Assembly (NCBI GenBank): GCA_032209605.1
Contig: JASFXZ010000013.1
Location: forward strand, 6,843,401-6,907,400
From: Mactromeris polynyma
Lineage: Eukaryota; Mollusca; Bivalvia; Venerida; Mactridae
Direction: 5' to 3'
DNA length: 64,000 nucleotides
The notes below the pieces were generated by a model. The model saw only the letters and a program-made list of their open reading frames with translations, was not told the origin of the DNA and made no database searches. Of this stretch, positions 61,598 through 64,000 are shown piece after piece (the stretch's first letter is position 1; every line of letters begins with the position of its first letter). The translations under genes and the position numbers were made by a program.

Positions 61598-63840
61598 ATG
61601 GGTGTTGACATCAGTACTTACCGATGTAGAGTTGGACGGTTTGTTCCACATCATGGCACGGGTGCGATATGTTTACCAATCAACTTTAGTCAATTGATCA
61701 CAATAATAGGGGCCGTTTCCTTTGTTAGAATATTACTTGTTATGGCGGGTGTTGAAGAGAACCCTGGACCCCAAGGTAGGCATTTTCTGTTTTGTATTAT
61801 TGCTCTATAATAATTTTTCTTGTAACAAAAAGTCAGAAATTACATGTGTATTCAAACAATGAAATGGTGACCAGAACAGCTATTCAGCATTGTGTTTGTG
61901 TATATAAGTGTTTGAATATATGAAAACTCAATCTCATTAAAATCAGCTCCAGTCGCACGCTCATATACTATACTCTAACTGGATCTGATGACTGCACAAT
62001 ACAGGTCACGTTCATGTGACCTTTGAGTAGCCAATCAAATCGTCGACTGCAAAATGCTGTGGTATAGAGTTATGAATATTCGTTGATCTCCGACGAGCTC
62101 CGTTAATTCTATTTGAGCGTAGATCTCCGAGGCGTTCCGATTAGGCCAATAATAAAATATTGTTTGTTTCCCCTCCCACGACCAACCGTTGAAAAAAAAT
62201 TTCCGCTAAATTTGCCGGGTCTGAATATTCGCTCGTACCAGTCAGTTGAGTAGCCACATCATCAATAAATCTATGAAGCAGGGATAAATAGATTTTAGCT
62301 TCAAGTATCATATTTTTACTTACCCCAATGAAAATAAATCTATTAAGATGTTAAATCTATACCGAACACATTTCAAGCTTGTTTAAAAAAGTTATAAAAA
62401 ATATCTGCCCTACCTACCTACCCTACTGTGATGGGCTAGGGTCGCGGGAGGGGAAACAAACATTTTTAATATCGGCCTTACATATTTTCGTCAATTTCAA
62501 TATGGCTGCGCCCGTGGACACAACCGCGACTCATACACAGCAACATTCTTTGGTTGATCGGTGTTGTTTGTGTGGTGTTTCGTTTTTATACTCCAGTTTG
62601 AAAAACAGGACGTATTATGGGAACACCCGCGGCGGGCGGCGTCCACATGGTTTCCGCTCTCTAAGTCAAAGAGTTTTCATCCGATCTTTACCAACCTTGG
62701 TAAAAAAAATTGTGGGCATAATATCTCGGTCAAGTATGATAACCAACCACATCGCCCCAAGCACTTCTGAATTATGGCCCTTGAATTATCCAAAATCGGC
62801 CAAATTAGCCTTGTCCGCTTTCCAAGTCAAACAGTTTTCATCTGCTCTCTCCTAACTTGGTGAAAATGTTTGTGGGCATAATATCTTGGCCAAGTTCGAT
62901 AACCAGTCATATCGCTCATGTCACCTGGGAGTTGTCACCCTTTGATTTTTAGAAATTACCTAAAATTTGTCTTGTTTTAACTCTGAGCTCTTGACTTATG
63001 ACGGACGTATTTTGTGCCAGTTTGGCACTCTTGTTGGAAATATTTATAACCGCAAGTATAAACTGAAACTGTGAATAAACGATAAAAGCATTTTGAGAAA
63101 GACGACAAACACAGTTTTGTAAGAAGAAATTTCATATGACAAACGAGCACCTTGTTACGCATATCTATTTTGAGAGAGGTTATATGAACTTGACCTCTTA
63201 CGCAGTGTAGTCAGATCCTAACAGCGGAAAGTAATGGAGCTAAAGTTAGGGGCTGATTTCAATATGAGATTGATGAAAACTTAACTAGGATTAAGAACAT
63301 TTTAATATCAGATACAGAAGAAAGTGATGGACAAAATCACAAGCGGTAGTATTAATGCTGTGTTATATTTCGACAGGCATCCATCTATTGCTATATATTG
63401 ACATCATGCGTGTATTTTGTGGTATAAATAGTTAGAATTTCCTTGTTTAATTTTGGGTTTTTATCATGATTTCAGATCAATATCTGTTTAGATATCAATA
63501 TCTTCTCATTGAGATTGGTACTAAAGTACTGAGAGAGATATTCGATGTACACGTTGGTCATGACTTTGTCGCTTACTTGAATTCAAACAGCGCTGCAAGT
63601 AAAACACTAACTTCTTTGATGACTGGCAAGAATCGTACAATTACTGCTGACCAGGAAAAATTGCTTCCCCCGAAAGAGAAAAAACCAAATTCAACTATGT
63701 ACGAAGTAACCTTGTTGTCCTGTCTCCTGAGAAATGTTTGTGGTTTAAGTCCTGCTGGAGATCAAGTATGGATGAATCCTTTACCTACAGACCATAGCAC
63801 AGAAGCGGATATTACACGATTGAGGAAATGCAGAAACAGT
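61598..63840 (+). CDS. 2A-leader HEPN(-NACHT) protein (gene B), first two coding exons, cut by window edge
   Basis: Exon 61598-61775 and exon 63476-63840 (phase 1 join, GT-AG). An acceptor (TTTTCAG at 61582-61588) lies 9 bases before the ATG, so a 5' untranslated exon lies upstream. Residues 1-59 are the leader with 2A-like motif; from residue 60 the HEPN domain matches gene A (RYQYLLIEIGTKVLR, EKLLPP, SCLLRNVCGL, TEADITRLRKCRNS). The exon ends inside the R-N-x3-H motif exactly as in gene A, at a GTATGT donor (63841). The NACHT part is expected to the right, by homology only. Intron 1 is 1700 bp against 430 bp in gene A, enlarged by repeats. No breaks seen. Confidence 0.8.
61748..61771 (+). 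promoter_or_regulatory. 2A-like recoding site of gene B
   Basis: Codons 51-58 read GVEENPGP after a hydrophobic stretch (LLVMA). As in gene A, the consensus Asp is Gly. Skipping would release a 57-residue leader and start the downstream protein at Pro58. Activity not shown. Confidence 0.75.
62502..62610 (+). pseudogene. Possible exon fragment with CxxC, in intron 1 of gene B
   Basis: An ATG in a CG-bearing stretch starts MAAPVDTTATHTQQHSLVDR, then CCLCGVSFLYSSLKNR. The CCLCG may be half of a zinc-binding site. Similar short starts are recalled from transposon-related animal genes. No partner exon assigned; lies inside an intron on the same strand. Confidence 0.25.
62640..62975. repeat. Diverged copies of the 160-bp repeat family
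   Basis: Two units share GGCATAATATCT-GG-CAAGT-TGATAACCA, CATATCGC and AAATTACCTAAAATTTGTCT with 56985-57985. They account for part of the longer intron 1 of gene B. Confidence 0.7.
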
Positions 63841-64000
63841 GTATGTATTAGGGAAAAACTGAATGAACGACGTTTTAGCTTTGATTAACATACATATTTG
63901 TTTCTCCTCAAAAGTTATATAGACATGTTTATTAGTAGAATAAGTACATGAAGATTTACAACCAGAAATCTCCGAACTACATAAATGTGTGTTCTTTGGT

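Noticed and set aside
1..64000. Bacterial-style operons, rRNA or phage genes
   Set aside because: None seen; gene structure with introns and repeat content are those of an animal nuclear genome.

Overview
The window looks like an animal nuclear genome, most likely a marine lophotrochozoan such as a mollusc. It is AT-rich, most of it is non-coding, introns have GT-AG borders, and it is full of minisatellites, short inverted-repeat elements and tRNA-derived SINEs. There are no bacterial-style operons. Species cannot be fixed from sequence alone; the mollusc call rests on repeat families remembered as common there and on the gene type (an expanded DZIP3-like HEPN-NACHT family).

The main content is two same-strand paralogues of one innate-immune-like gene. 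Gene A (exons between 13301 and 21364) can be assembled completely: five coding exons, matching phases at every junction, 1210 residues. In order it holds a short hydrophobic leader ending in a 2A-like ribosome-skipping motif (...NPGP), a HEPN domain with an R-N-x3-H motif, a coiled coil, a NACHT ATPase with clear Walker A and B motifs, and a leucine-rich tail. Gene B (61598 to past the right edge) shows its 2A-leader exon and HEPN exon; the rest lies outside. If the 2A works, each mRNA would give a free cytosolic HEPN-NACHT protein starting at Pro plus a released leader, and, when skipping fails, a leader-fused form possibly sent to the secretory route. This is known in principle for sea-urchin NLRs and here is carried by a HEPN-NACHT receptor.

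Other coding traces are weak or broken: a minus-strand gene fragment with two frame breaks (29573-30931), a BED zinc-finger remnant (about 60934-61085), a stop-interrupted coding stretch (11598-11840), and three possible first exons.

Repeat layout: an opening segment (1-584) recurs at 41688-42407, and 6713-9072 recurs at 48856-51178, both direct and about 42 kb apart. Minisatellites lie at 2966-3968 (51 bp), 3999-5176 (53 bp), 22725-24738 (35 bp, with a 573-bp higher-order repeat), 25375-25886 (17 bp), 33271-33775 (46 bp), 36819-37318 (72 bp), 42512-43469 plus 46743-46915 (79 bp), 48095-48540 (12 bp, built from a tRNA A-box), 56985-57985 (about 160 bp) and 61331-61450 (24 bp). The 79-bp array is split by a 3.27-kb foldback element (43470-46742) whose two arms are inverted arrays of about 171-bp units, with a 3-bp target duplication. 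All identifications come from reading the sequence; no database search or folding program was run.
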